Shown one piece after another: positions 20,524-29,833 of a DNA stretch of 31,514 nt. Under the pieces are notes generated by a model that was not told the origin of the DNA, did not search any database, and worked only from the letters and a program-made list of their open reading frames with translations. The DNA lies in the IMG/VR virus record IMGVR_UViG_3300047994_000600, positions 1 through 31,514 of that record; one strand, written 5' to 3'. The translations under genes and the position numbers were made by a program. The DNA is from a virus. The stretch's first letter is position 1. The number at the start of each line of letters is the position of its first letter.

Positions 20524-21183
20524 ATGACAGGCGACGTGGCGGATCTGGTGGCGCGGTTCAAATCCGTGCTGCCGGCGCGTTGGTTTGGTGATACCACGCC
20601 CATTCTGGACGCGGTGGTGACGGGTCTGGCGACCGCATGGAGCAGCTTATATGGGCTATTGGCGGCTGTGAAGGCGCAGGCGCGCATCGCCACGGCATCG
20701 GGCAAATTTCTGGACATCACCGCGACGGATTATTTTGGCAACAGCCTGCCGCGCCGGGCGGGGGAGGCGGATGCCGCGTTCAGTGCCCGCATCCGCGCCA
20801 ACCTGGTTCTGCCGCGCGCGACGCGGGCGGGGCTGGCCTATGCGCTTGAAAACCTCACCGGCAGAACGCCGCTTGTTTTTGAGCCGCTAAACGCCAGCGA
20901 TACGGGGGGGTATAATGCGGGGTCGCTCGGCTATGGTGCCGCAGGCGCTTATGGCAGCCGCAACCTGCCGTTTCAGTTTTTTGTCACCGCCTACCGGCCG
21001 AACACCACGCCGGTAAGCAATGCCGGCGGCTATAATGCAGGCCCCGGCGGCTACAACACCGCGCCGATGTTTTACGCGGATACCGCGCAGGCGCCGGGCG
21101 CGGTTGATGACGCGGAAATTTACACGGCGGCGGCTTCGGTTCTGCCGGCGGCCAGCATCGCCTGGATGAATATTTCAAACTGA
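20524..21183 (+). CDS. Baseplate/tail-fibre connector protein (gpI-like)
   Basis: A 219-residue protein directly after the J-like gene, where P2 gpI or Mu gp48 is encoded. The N-terminal half is helical (VADLVARFKSVLPARWFGDT, ATAWSSLYGLLAAVKAQARI, then AGEADAAFSARIRANLVLPR). The C-terminal half has two similar Gly/Tyr/Asn-rich stretches, GGYNAGSLGYGAAGAYGSRN (about 129-148) and GGYNAGPGGYNTAP (about 169-182), which look like a small internal repeat. It probably joins the wedge to the fibres downstream. Family membership is by synteny. Confidence 0.7.
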   Translation: MTGDVADLVARFKSVLPARWFGDTTPILDAVVTGLATAWSSLYGLLAAVKAQARIATASGKFLDITATDYFGNSLPRRAGEADAAFSARIRANLVLPRATRAGLAYALENLTGRTPLVFEPLNASDTGGYNAGSLGYGAAGAYGSRNLPFQFFVTAYRPNTTPVSNAGGYNAGPGGYNTAPMFYADTAQAPGAVDDAEIYTAAASVLPAASIAWMNISN

Positions 21184-21192
21184 GGGTTAATC

Positions 21193-22446
21193 ATGGATCG
21201 TAGTATCGTCTATCCGGGGAGCATTCCTCTGGATACGGATATTCTTGGGCTGAATCGTAACGCGATGGTCGGCATCGGCGCGCTGACGGCCGCCGTGCTG
21301 GGCAGTAACGTGGTGGTGGATGGCTTGGCCTGCACGCCAACGTCACCAGCCTCGCTCACCGTGAACATCGGGCCGGGGAGCATCACGCAGCTTTCGCCGC
21401 TGGATGCCACAGCCTATGGCTCCCTGGCCGCGGATGTGGCGGATGAGCTGGTGAAAACCGGGATCAACCTGGCCTCCACCAGCTTCACGCTCTCGGCGCC
21501 GGCGAATTCCGGACAATCGGTCAATTACCTGGTCGAGGCGGCGTTTGATGAATCGGACACCTCGCCGGTGGTGCTGCCCTATGTGAATGCGGCCAACCCC
21601 GCCCAGCCTTATTCCGGGCCGGGGAATTCCGGCACCGCGCAGAACACGCAGCGCATTCAGCGCGTGCAGTTGCAGTTGAAGCCAGGGGCGGCGGCCAATG
21701 CGGGGGCGCAGAGCACGCCGGTGGTGGATGCAGGCTGGGTAGGGCTTTACGTCATCACCGTGAATTTTGGGCAGACGGCGATTACGGCATCCGAGATTAT
21801 TACGCTGCCGGGGGCACCGTTCCTGAATTATAAACTGCCCGCGCTGCGGCCTGGGTTTGCATCGATGCAGGCATTCACCTCCTCCGGTATTTTTGTGGTG
21901 CCGAATGGGGTGAGCATGGCGCGGGTGACGGTGATCGGCGGCGGCGGGTCCGGCGGGTACCACAGCACCATGCCCAGCGGCGGTGGCGGCGCTGGCGGCC
22001 AGGCGGTGGGCACGGTGACCGGGCTGACGCCGGGGCAGAGCATTGCGGTGACCGTGGGTGCCGGGGGTGCGGTGCCGGGCAGCCCGCAGCCGGGGAATAA
22101 CGGCGGTACGTCCAGCTTCGGGGCCTATATGTCCGCCACGGGCGGTACGGGTGGCAATGGCGGCACGGCCGCGCAATTCGCGCTGGCGGGTGGCGCCGGC
22201 GGCGTTGGCGTGGGCGGGCAGGTGAACCGCGGCGGCTCCTATGGCGGGGATTGCATCGTTGTGGCGTCCCGCGGTGGGGATGGCGGCGGGCCAGGCAATG
22301 GCCGCGCCTCCAGCGGGCCGATTCCGGGGTTGAACGCCATTGGCTATGGCGGCGGCGGCGGCGGCGGCGGGCTGAGCGTGGGCGGCACGGCCGTGGGCTA
22401 CCCCGGCGGGGCCGGAGCGCCAGGCATTGTGATTGTTGAATATTGA
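21193..22446 (+). CDS. Glycine-rich tail fibre/adhesin
   Basis: A 417-residue protein in two parts. Residues 1-225 are a phage-specific beta-rich domain (PGSIPLDTDILGLNRNAMVG, then LTVNIGPGSITQLSPLDAT) that probably attaches to the baseplate. From about 227 (FTSSGIFVVPNGVSMARVTV) a glycine-rich domain follows with GGGGSGG, GGGGAGGQAVG, TGGTGGNGGT, GGAGGVGVGG and a run of eight glycines near 391, ending GAPGIVIVEY. The pattern is like the polyglycine-II-type sandwich of T-even gp38-type adhesins, where exposed loops between glycine strands bind the receptor. Receptor binding here is inferred. Confidence 0.7.
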   Translation: MDRSIVYPGSIPLDTDILGLNRNAMVGIGALTAAVLGSNVVVDGLACTPTSPASLTVNIGPGSITQLSPLDATAYGSLAADVADELVKTGINLASTSFTLSAPANSGQSVNYLVEAAFDESDTSPVVLPYVNAANPAQPYSGPGNSGTAQNTQRIQRVQLQLKPGAAANAGAQSTPVVDAGWVGLYVITVNFGQTAITASEIITLPGAPFLNYKLPALRPGFASMQAFTSSGIFVVPNGVSMARVTVIGGGGSGGYHSTMPSGGGGAGGQAVGTVTGLTPGQSIAVTVGAGGAVPGSPQPGNNGGTSSFGAYMSATGGTGGNGGTAAQFALAGGAGGVGVGGQVNRGGSYGGDCIVVASRGGDGGGPGNGRASSGPIPGLNAIGYGGGGGGGGLSVGGTAVGYPGGAGAPGIVIVEY

Positions 22447-22459
22447 AGGGAGCGACGTT

Positions 22460-22942
22460 ATGACCACGCCTGTGAGCCATTTATGGCGCCCCTCCAACGC
22501 GCGCTATGTGCAGATTGACGGGTTTGTCCCCACCCCGCGCGGCCCGCAGATTCCGCCCGCCACGGCGCTGAAATGGCCGGCGAAAGACCCTGGCGACACG
22601 CTGGATTACGTGTTCGATGTTGCCCCCGCTTTCACGGCCAACCCGGGGGATTCGATTGCGACGCTGGATGTGGCGATCAGCCCCGGCAACCCGGGGGATG
22701 TCACGCTCGTATCGGCAAGCGCCGATGGCGCGCGGGCGGTGCTGTGGCTGACAGGCGGTCAGCCGCTGACAACCTATACTGTAAGCGTAACGATCACCAC
22801 GGCGGGCGGGCGCACGCTGGCGCGCAGCATCGCGCTGCCGGTTGTCGCACTTGCCAGCGTTCCCGCACCGGCCTCGGCCCTGACCACGCCGAGCGGCCAG
22901 GCGCTGACAGACCCCACAGGCACGCCACTGACGACAGATTGA
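22460..22942 (+). CDS. Fibre-tail adaptor-like protein
   Basis: A 160-residue protein. The pattern ALKWPAKDPGDTLDYVFDVA (about 34-53), GDSIATLDVAISPGNPGDVT and the ARAVLWLTGGQPLTTYTVSV, TITTAGGRTLARSI run is that of phage fibre-tail adaptor proteins, Ig-like modules that join a fibre or spike to the baseplate. The C-terminus has LTTPSGQALTDPTGTPLTTD, a short repeated tail. AAGGGA (22446-22451) precedes ATG 22460; the frame opening earlier overlaps the previous gene. Position between adhesin and tailspike supports the call. Confidence 0.7.
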   Translation: MTTPVSHLWRPSNARYVQIDGFVPTPRGPQIPPATALKWPAKDPGDTLDYVFDVAPAFTANPGDSIATLDVAISPGNPGDVTLVSASADGARAVLWLTGGQPLTTYTVSVTITTAGGRTLARSIALPVVALASVPAPASALTTPSGQALTDPTGTPLTTD

Positions 22943-22953
22943 GGTTTTAATCC

Positions 22954-25509
22954 ATGCCGACAATCGGACAATTACCGGCCGCGAACTCCGTGGCGGATAG
23001 CGATGAAGTGCCCATTTTCCAGAACGGGCAAACGCTGGCGGCAACGCGCGCGCAGGTGCTGGCGGGGCTGCAGACGGCGCTGAGCCTGCCGCAGAACACG
23101 CTGCTGGGTGGTGTGGGGCCGGGCACGGCGCCGCCGGTGCCGGTCACGATTGGCGCGAATCTTTCCATGGCCGGCGGCACGCTTTCCGCCAGCGCCGCGC
23201 CGTTTGAAATTCCGGCGCTGCCGGCGGGCACCACGCCGGGGAGTGCGGATATTGTTCCCATCGGCCAGGGTGGCGGCAATGCGGCGGTTAGCTATGCCAA
23301 TTTCATGGCGGGCATGGGCGGCATCTCCGGCCTGCCGGGCGGCGCGCTGACCGCCAAGGCAACGGGTGCCAGCACGGCGCGCACCCTTGCCGCGCTGGCG
23401 GCGAATGCGGTTTCCATCGAGGATTTCGGCGCTGTCGGGGATGGCGTGACGGATGACAGCGCGGCATTGCTCGCCGCCATGGCCGCCGGCAATCCGGTGC
23501 GGCTCGGCGCCAAAACCTACGCCATTGCCGGGGAATGCGATATTTCAGCCGCCGCCTGCACGCTGCTGGGTGTTCCCGGACTCACGGTGGTGACGCGCCC
23601 GGCACAGTCAAAACTCGGCACCGCCGCGACGGCGGCGTGGATCAGCATCTCATCCGCGACCGTTTTCATCGACGGGATTATATTCGATGCGAATGCCGCC
23701 ATCACCACGGATACCAATGCGGTTGCCATCCAGCCATCCTGCACGAAATCCATCCTCACGCGCTGCCTGTTCCGCAATGCCAAGGGGCCGAATAATGGCT
23801 CCGGCCTGATTTATATCGCGAGCGATCCGGCGACGACCCAGCACCATGTTGATGATTGCGAATTCACCGGCAATGCCGCGCACGGGATTTTCATTCAGGC
23901 GACGGATGCCTTCAGCATTACCAACAGCCGGGCGCATGACAATAGCGGCAACGGCATTCACGCGGATAGCCAGGACCCGGCCTTCGTGCTGAAAATCCGT
24001 GAGCTGCATGTTGTTGGCAACACCTGCTGGAACAATAATTGCGGCATTCTCGTTGGCAATTTCAACAGCACGAATAATGGCGCCTTCGTTTACGGCAACG
24101 CCAACCCGGATATTTTGGCGGCGGTCATTGCCGCGAACAATACATATTCCAACCGGGAATATGGTATTTTCATTTCCGGGCGGAACATATTGGTCAGCGG
24201 CAATCTCTGCACCAATAACAGCACCACGGGTGGCGGTGGTGCCGGCATTCTCTGCGATACCGGCTACTGCAAGGTCAGCGGCAATATGGTCAGCGGCGCC
24301 TCGGCCTTCGGGATTGACTGTGGCGGGTCGATTTATACCGAGGTCAGCAATAACTATGTGAACGGTGCCGCCTACGGGATTAACATCGGCGGTGGCCAGT
24401 ATTGCACGGCGCGGGATAATTTCGTTCAGGATTGCACGGTTATCGGGATCGATGTGCAGAATGTGGAATCCAACGGGCGCGGCAATGATTTTAACCTGGC
24501 CTGCAACGGGGTTTCAATCATCGGCAACTGGGTTTCCTATAGCGGTGAGGTGTTCGGGATTCTGGTGCGCGACGCGGCGCAGAATATTCTGATCGCCGAT
24601 AACGTGATTCTGGCGGAGCCGGGGGCGGATATGTCCCGCGCGATTTCCGCTTATACTGATACCGTGACGATCCGTGGCAACGTATTGAATTTCACCACGC
24701 GTTGGCTGGTGAACCCGACATTGGTGAACGGTGTTTACACGCTGGTGGTGCCGGATGCCGCGGATGCGGTGAGCATTTCGCAATCCACCGCACCCATTGC
24801 CAGCATCATCACATCACAGGCGCAGGCGGTGGCCGGCCAGATTGCCTATGTGAAGGTGGTGAACGGCGGCAGCGGATATACCACGGCATCCATCAGTTTT
24901 TCCGGCACCGGCTCCGGCTCCACGGCGCAGGTGTGGCTCTCCGGCGGTGCGGTGATCGGCGTGCAGATCACTGGCTGGGGCTCCGGCTACGGGCCTGGCA
25001 CCACGGCGACGATTTCCGGGAACGGCACCGGCGCGACCGTGAGCGTGCAGGTTGGCTTGCCGGTGTGGCAGCACAAGGAAATTGCGATTGACTGCATCGC
25101 CGCCGTGACCTTCGCGGCGGCGGGAAGTGCGCCCGCGCAATCCAACTGGACAGGCGCGCCGATCACGGTGCCGGCGGGTGCGAGCATCGACTGGATCGGC
25201 AATGCGGGCGGCTGGCGTGCCGCACGGTTTTCGCAGAGCGACTACGTGTCACCCAATGGTGACGGTAGCGTTACGTTACGAACACGCAGCGGTGATATTT
25301 CGCTGCATCCGGCGGGTAGCGGCGTGGTGCGGCTGTTGTCCGATGCTGAATCAACCGGTGCCGTGGAACTGATCGGGCGCGGCTCGCCGTTGAACAATGT
25401 CTCCGCCCCGCCGGGGTCCACCTACCGCAACCTCAATGGCGGGGTTGGCGGCACGTTCTGGGTGAAGCAGGCGGGTAGCGGGGCGGCCAACTGGGTTGCT
25501 GTAGCTTAA
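22954..25509 (+). CDS. Tailspike with pectate-lyase-like beta-helix
   Basis: An 851-residue spike. Residues 1-125 are an anchor containing two copies of a ~35-residue module (IGQLPAANSVADSDEVPIFQ and LPAGTTPGSADIVPIGQGGG). At about 153-178 the VSIEDFGAVGDGVTDDSAAL motif marks the start of a right-handed parallel beta-helix (Pectate_lyase_3 type), which runs to about 570 with rungs such as GNAAHGIFI, NSGNGIHAD, NNCGILVGN, NREYGIFIS and VSGNLCTNNS. Residues about 615-700 hold two GSGY-type repeats, and the end is a trimeric-looking head (YVSPNGDGSVTLRTRSGDIS). Such spikes usually depolymerise or bind surface polysaccharide; substrate and catalytic residues cannot be named. Confidence 0.85.
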   Translation: MPTIGQLPAANSVADSDEVPIFQNGQTLAATRAQVLAGLQTALSLPQNTLLGGVGPGTAPPVPVTIGANLSMAGGTLSASAAPFEIPALPAGTTPGSADIVPIGQGGGNAAVSYANFMAGMGGISGLPGGALTAKATGASTARTLAALAANAVSIEDFGAVGDGVTDDSAALLAAMAAGNPVRLGAKTYAIAGECDISAAACTLLGVPGLTVVTRPAQSKLGTAATAAWISISSATVFIDGIIFDANAAITTDTNAVAIQPSCTKSILTRCLFRNAKGPNNGSGLIYIASDPATTQHHVDDCEFTGNAAHGIFIQATDAFSITNSRAHDNSGNGIHADSQDPAFVLKIRELHVVGNTCWNNNCGILVGNFNSTNNGAFVYGNANPDILAAVIAANNTYSNREYGIFISGRNILVSGNLCTNNSTTGGGGAGILCDTGYCKVSGNMVSGASAFGIDCGGSIYTEVSNNYVNGAAYGINIGGGQYCTARDNFVQDCTVIGIDVQNVESNGRGNDFNLACNGVSIIGNWVSYSGEVFGILVRDAAQNILIADNVILAEPGADMSRAISAYTDTVTIRGNVLNFTTRWLVNPTLVNGVYTLVVPDAADAVSISQSTAPIASIITSQAQAVAGQIAYVKVVNGGSGYTTASISFSGTGSGSTAQVWLSGGAVIGVQITGWGSGYGPGTTATISGNGTGATVSVQVGLPVWQHKEIAIDCIAAVTFAAAGSAPAQSNWTGAPITVPAGASIDWIGNAGGWRAARFSQSDYVSPNGDGSVTLRTRSGDISLHPAGSGVVRLLSDAESTGAVELIGRGSPLNNVSAPPGSTYRNLNGGVGGTFWVKQAGSGAANWVAVA

Positions 25510-25521
25510 GGAGCAGTTAGC

Positions 25522-27678
25522 ATGACAACGATAGCCCAGCTTCCCGCCGCGGCGACGGTGGGGGCCAGTGATCTGCTGGCTTTATCGCAGGCCGGATTGC
25601 TGTATTCCGTGAGTGTTTCGCAGTTGACGGCCAATTTGCAGCCGCTGTTGACTGTGCCGACAGGTGATCTGCTGGGCCGCAACAGCGCCGGTGCGGGCGC
25701 GCCGGAGGCGGTGGCGCTTGGCGCCGGCCTTGCGCTGACAGCGGGCATTTTAAGCGCCGATGGCGCCGACCATGCCGGGTTTGCCGTGCAGACGGCGATG
25801 TCCCTTGGTGATGATCTGGTGATCAGCAGCGCCGGCGCGCCTGGCTTGCTGCCGGTGACGGCCCTGCGCGGGCTGTTCAGCGCCGGTAGCGGCGTTGCCA
25901 TCGATGCAAACGGGGTCGTGGCCGTCACCGCCTCCGCCATTGCCGGTCCGGCGGGTCCGCAAGGCCCTGCTGGCCCAACCGGCCCAGCCGGGCCGCAAGG
26001 CCCGGCCGGTGCCACCGGCGCCGGGCTTGTGGCCCCTGCCGCCGGCAACTCCGCAAGCTCGATCGGTGCGACGGATTACGTGGCCATCTGGCAGAATGGC
26101 GCCAATGCCTGGATGCCGTATGGGCAGTTTCTTGGCGGCCAGACCATCAACCAGCTTCCCGCCGCCGGCCCCGCCGCGGATAGTGATGAGCTGCTGGTGG
26201 CGCAGGGCTCCAACTCGCTCAGCGTGCAGAGTTTTGGCTCGGTATGGACCTACGTGCAGGCGAAGCTGCCGAGCTTCAAAGCCGGGGTTGTGGAGCTGAC
26301 AGGCAACACGGTGCTGGATGGCACCAGCCATAACAACCGGATTCTGGTCGCCAGCGCGCCGCTGACGCTGACCGCGAATTTCGCGAATATGGGCTCCGGG
26401 TTTGCCTGCACGCTGATCAATCTCAGCGCCGGTTCCATCACCATGGGGACCGGCATTTCCTCCGGCTCGGGCGGCACATCCCTGCCACCAGGTGCGGCGG
26501 CGGATCTTGTGGCGTTCAGCTATTCCGGCGGATCCCTGGTGTGGTGGAGCGGGATTATCCCGAATGCGCCGACGCTGACGGTCGGCTCAATTCCGGCGCC
26601 GGCGCCGAATACGGCGTTCAATGTTACTGGCGGCGTGTTCAATGATGCGCCGACGGCGCTGGATTATTCCACCGATGGCGGTGCCACCTGGCATGTGGCG
26701 AGCAGCCCGGTGATTACCGCCAACGCCTATAGCTTTACGCTGCCGGGCCTGGCGGGCGGTACGTATGCGGTGCGCGTGCGGGACCACGCCAACACGGCGG
26801 TTGTTGGTGTTTCCAACAGTTTCACCGTGGTGCCGCCCGCCGTTACCATTGACGCGCTGCCGGCGAGTGCCGTGCTGGGCGCCACGCTGGCGGTGAGCGG
26901 CACGGTTTCTCCCGGCAATGCGGCCGTGGTGGTTGGTATCTCCAACAGCGCAACGGTGGCGCCCGCAAGTTGGGTGAACGCGGCGGTGGCGAATGGCGCA
27001 TGGAGTGCGACTCTCACGCCAGGTGCCACCGGGACGATTTACATCTGGGCGGAACAATCCTCCGCCAGTTTGGTGCAGGCGGTTTCAGCCGCGCTCAGCG
27101 TGGTTGCGGCGTCCCTTGCCATTAGCGCGCCGGCCACCGGCACGGCGCAGACGGCGCTCACCATCTCCGGCGCCGTCAGCCCGGCGGCGGATGCGGTGAA
27201 TGTGCAGCTCAGCACGCAAAACACAACCGCGCCGTCTTCCGGCTGGTCCGTGGCGGTGACTACGGCGGGCAGCTATGCACTCTCCCTAACGCCGTCGGCG
27301 GCGGGAACGTATTACGCCTGGGCGCAGGACCCGGCGACCGGGCTGACGGCGGTTTCCGCCGCCATTACCATCGCGGCCGCGCCGGCATTGACGTACACCA
27401 TCAACAATCCCGGCGGGCCGTTCGTGCATGGCGCTGGGACAATTCTCATCAACGGCGGGCTTTCGGCCGGGCAGACGGCATCCACGCAGATCGCGCTTTC
27501 AACCTCCAACACAGTGGCGCCGGCATCAGGGTGGGAGACGGCGTATTCCTTCTCCAACAATACCGTCTGGGGGGTGTATTACACGATGCCGGCGGCGGCT
27601 GGTAATTACTACGTGTGGGTGGAGAGCACGACCGGGCTTGGCCAGACCGTGAGCAGCTTTACCATCACGGTGACTTAA
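25522..27678 (+). CDS. Tail fibre with collagen-like stretch and Ig-like repeats
   Basis: A 718-residue fibre. The first ~80 residues are similar to the tailspike N-terminus (TIAQLPAAATVGASDLLALS, then GAGLALTAGILSADG), a shared attachment region. At about 142-166 GPAGPQGPAGPTGPAGPQGP is the core of a collagen-like Gly-x-y stretch that probably forms a short triple helix. A module copy recurs at about 208-248 (TINQLPAAGPAADSDELLVA). From about 352 to the end lie four Ig-like repeats of roughly 85-95 residues, each closing with a SxxxTV or AAxxV strand. Ser, Thr, Ala and Gly dominate. It has no catalytic motif and is most likely an extended receptor-binding or spacer fibre. Confidence 0.7.
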   Translation: MTTIAQLPAAATVGASDLLALSQAGLLYSVSVSQLTANLQPLLTVPTGDLLGRNSAGAGAPEAVALGAGLALTAGILSADGADHAGFAVQTAMSLGDDLVISSAGAPGLLPVTALRGLFSAGSGVAIDANGVVAVTASAIAGPAGPQGPAGPTGPAGPQGPAGATGAGLVAPAAGNSASSIGATDYVAIWQNGANAWMPYGQFLGGQTINQLPAAGPAADSDELLVAQGSNSLSVQSFGSVWTYVQAKLPSFKAGVVELTGNTVLDGTSHNNRILVASAPLTLTANFANMGSGFACTLINLSAGSITMGTGISSGSGGTSLPPGAAADLVAFSYSGGSLVWWSGIIPNAPTLTVGSIPAPAPNTAFNVTGGVFNDAPTALDYSTDGGATWHVASSPVITANAYSFTLPGLAGGTYAVRVRDHANTAVVGVSNSFTVVPPAVTIDALPASAVLGATLAVSGTVSPGNAAVVVGISNSATVAPASWVNAAVANGAWSATLTPGATGTIYIWAEQSSASLVQAVSAALSVVAASLAISAPATGTAQTALTISGAVSPAADAVNVQLSTQNTTAPSSGWSVAVTTAGSYALSLTPSAAGTYYAWAQDPATGLTAVSAAITIAAAPALTYTINNPGGPFVHGAGTILINGGLSAGQTASTQIALSTSNTVAPASGWETAYSFSNNTVWGVYYTMPAAAGNYYVWVESTTGLGQTVSSFTITVT

Positions 27679-27679
27679 A

Positions 27680-29815
27680 ATGACGTTTCTGGTCACCACG
27701 CCTGGCGCGCCGCTGCTGATCGGCCAGAACGCGCGCGCGTTGATTGCGGCTTTGCCCGCCGGTGCCACGCCGCCCGCGGGCGTATTTTCCGGCCCGTATC
27801 CATCCGCGATTTCCGGGCTTTCCGGCTGGTGGGATGCCGGGCTGTTGAGCGGGCTGCTGGATGTGAATGGCGCGCCCGCGGTGGCGGCGAATGCGGTTGT
27901 CAGCGCCGTGGCTGACAAATCCGGCGGTGGCAAGACGCTGCTACCATACCACATCGCGGGGGATACATCCCCGGCGGCCAGTTTGGCCGTGCCGCGCGTG
28001 AATGGGTATTTGGGCGCCGTGGGCGCGCCGGATGCGAGCATTGTGACTTATGGGCCGAGCCTGGACCCGGATTGGGGCCTGGCGCATTCAGGTTTCGAGC
28101 TGGGGGCGAATGCGGCGTGGACGCGCTATTTGGTGTGGACGCGACCGAATTTACGGCAGGGCACGTATTACGTGAATGCGTCGCCGATTCCGCTGCTGCA
28201 TTGCGTGGCTTCCGGGACCACGATTCTGCAGGCGGATAGCGTTGGCGGGAACCTGACATTGTTTCCCGGCACGGCGAGCCAGATTGTGCTGTCAACAACC
28301 CTGGCGCGGCGGCATACCCATGCGGTGATTCTACGCAATACGCCAGGCGTGGGCGTGGATGTGTGGCTGGATGGCGCGCAGGTAGCGGGCGCAGTGGCGA
28401 ACCCGCTTGCCGCCAGCGCCAATGCGCAGGTTTTGTATTTGCATGACGGGTCGATTCAAGGTTCCGCGCAATGCTGGTTTCATGAGGCGGCGAATTGGGA
28501 GCGCGCGCTGAGTGCCGCCGATATTGCCACGCTGATTGCAGCCCAGGCGCGCTGGGTGCTCGGGGCGCGCAAGGGCGTGAGTCTTCTGGTGATGGGCCAG
28601 TCCAACGCCGCATGGTTTCTCAACGCCGGCGGGCTGTTGGCTATGTCCCAAGGTATTGCCTGGTACCTTGGGGCGGCGGCCTATTCGGTGACGGCGGCGC
28701 AGGCGGGCGGGTATCTTTCACCGTCGCGGTATTCGGTCATTTCCGGCCACCCGATTTCCAATTCCTCGCTCCCGCTATTTCCGCCGGGGGCTGGCAATGG
28801 CACGTTCCTCACCAACCCTGGCGACGGGTCGGACCCATCCACCTGGTCCGGCGGGCCGGATTTCGCGGCGCTGAGCGCTTACCTCACCGGTTCGTCGGAA
28901 GTCGTTTCGGCGGTGGATGAGGCGGATATTGCGTTTATCGTCTGGCCCTGGACCGAACAGGACAGCACGATGCCCTACGCCAACAAGGCGTTGTATAAAG
29001 GGACGGTTCTGCGGCTGCTATCACTCACGCGTGCCTTGCTCGGGCGTAGTGCGGCGTCCCTGCCGCTGCTGGCGTGGAATGCGATTCCATATGAGACGAA
29101 TGATGGGGTGCAGATGGTGCGGGAATCCATTGCTGACCTGGCCGCCGTTGCCGCAAACAACATCATCGTGTTTGCGGCGCAGACAGCGGATTCCAACCCG
29201 CTGAACTCGGCTTACGACCCCTCCACCGGCTTGTTTTCCGGCGGTGATCCGCAGCACCGGGACCAGCCGGATTTGCTGCGCTATGGCCGCATTGGCGCCC
29301 ATGCCGCCGGCCGCGCGGCGGTGGCTTTGGGGTTGAGCGATTCCATCCCCGCCACGGGCCTGCCGGCAACTGGCCTGCCGGTGCAAGGTGGCCCGCGAAT
29401 CACGCATGTGTACCGCGCCTCCAATACCAGCATTATTCTCACCATCGCGCATGATTCCGGGAATGATCTGCTGCTGCCGTTGCAGGCCGCGAATGGTGCT
29501 GGTTTTGCGGTGATGGATGGCGGCAGTGTTGCCGCACCCGGTAATATCATTGCCGCAACGACCGCAAGCCGGGTTGATGCGACACATGTTGCCGTCACGC
29601 TGGCTTCCGCCATCACCAGCCCATCCGCCAGCGCATTGTTTTTCTACCCCTATGGTAGCACGCAGATTGGCCGCGGTGATGCGGTGACGGATAACGCATC
29701 CCTCATCACCCCACCCACGAACTGGAACATCGGCAACGATCTCGGCAGCGCCTGGGCCATCAACATGCCGCTGCAAGCCACGGCTTACCCGATACCTCTT
29801 TCCGATAGCCCCTGA
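27680..29815 (+). CDS. Lectin-like/SGNH carbohydrate esterase tail protein
   Basis: A 711-residue protein in three parts. Residues about 45-295 read as a concanavalin/LamG-like domain (SGLSGWWDAGLLSG, CWFHEAANWERALSAADIAT). Residues about 300-555 are an SGNH-type esterase of sialate O-acetylesterase kind: VMGQSNAAW with the nucleophile Ser308, WTEQDS (424-429) in the place of the QGESD block, and GGDPQHRD with the Asp523/His526 pair. Residues about 575-711 form a beta tail (ITHVYRASNTSIILTIAHDS). It probably removes acetyl or similar groups from surface polysaccharide, complementing the tailspike. It follows the fibre gene after one base. Confidence 0.75.
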   Translation: MTFLVTTPGAPLLIGQNARALIAALPAGATPPAGVFSGPYPSAISGLSGWWDAGLLSGLLDVNGAPAVAANAVVSAVADKSGGGKTLLPYHIAGDTSPAASLAVPRVNGYLGAVGAPDASIVTYGPSLDPDWGLAHSGFELGANAAWTRYLVWTRPNLRQGTYYVNASPIPLLHCVASGTTILQADSVGGNLTLFPGTASQIVLSTTLARRHTHAVILRNTPGVGVDVWLDGAQVAGAVANPLAASANAQVLYLHDGSIQGSAQCWFHEAANWERALSAADIATLIAAQARWVLGARKGVSLLVMGQSNAAWFLNAGGLLAMSQGIAWYLGAAAYSVTAAQAGGYLSPSRYSVISGHPISNSSLPLFPPGAGNGTFLTNPGDGSDPSTWSGGPDFAALSAYLTGSSEVVSAVDEADIAFIVWPWTEQDSTMPYANKALYKGTVLRLLSLTRALLGRSAASLPLLAWNAIPYETNDGVQMVRESIADLAAVAANNIIVFAAQTADSNPLNSAYDPSTGLFSGGDPQHRDQPDLLRYGRIGAHAAGRAAVALGLSDSIPATGLPATGLPVQGGPRITHVYRASNTSIILTIAHDSGNDLLLPLQAANGAGFAVMDGGSVAAPGNIIAATTASRVDATHVAVTLASAITSPSASALFFYPYGSTQIGRGDAVTDNASLITPPTNWNIGNDLGSAWAINMPLQATAYPIPLSDSP

Positions 29816-29833
29816 TTGAAGAAAGGCTTGCTT

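Noticed and set aside
22320-22380. GGC-rich run as a tandem repeat locus
   Set aside because: It encodes the glycine run of the adhesin in frame; no independent repeat unit extends beyond the domain.
21343-22497. Minus-strand open frame of 384 codons across the glycine-rich adhesin
   Set aside because: Arises from the absence of stop codons opposite GGC/GGG repeats; composition is not protein-like.
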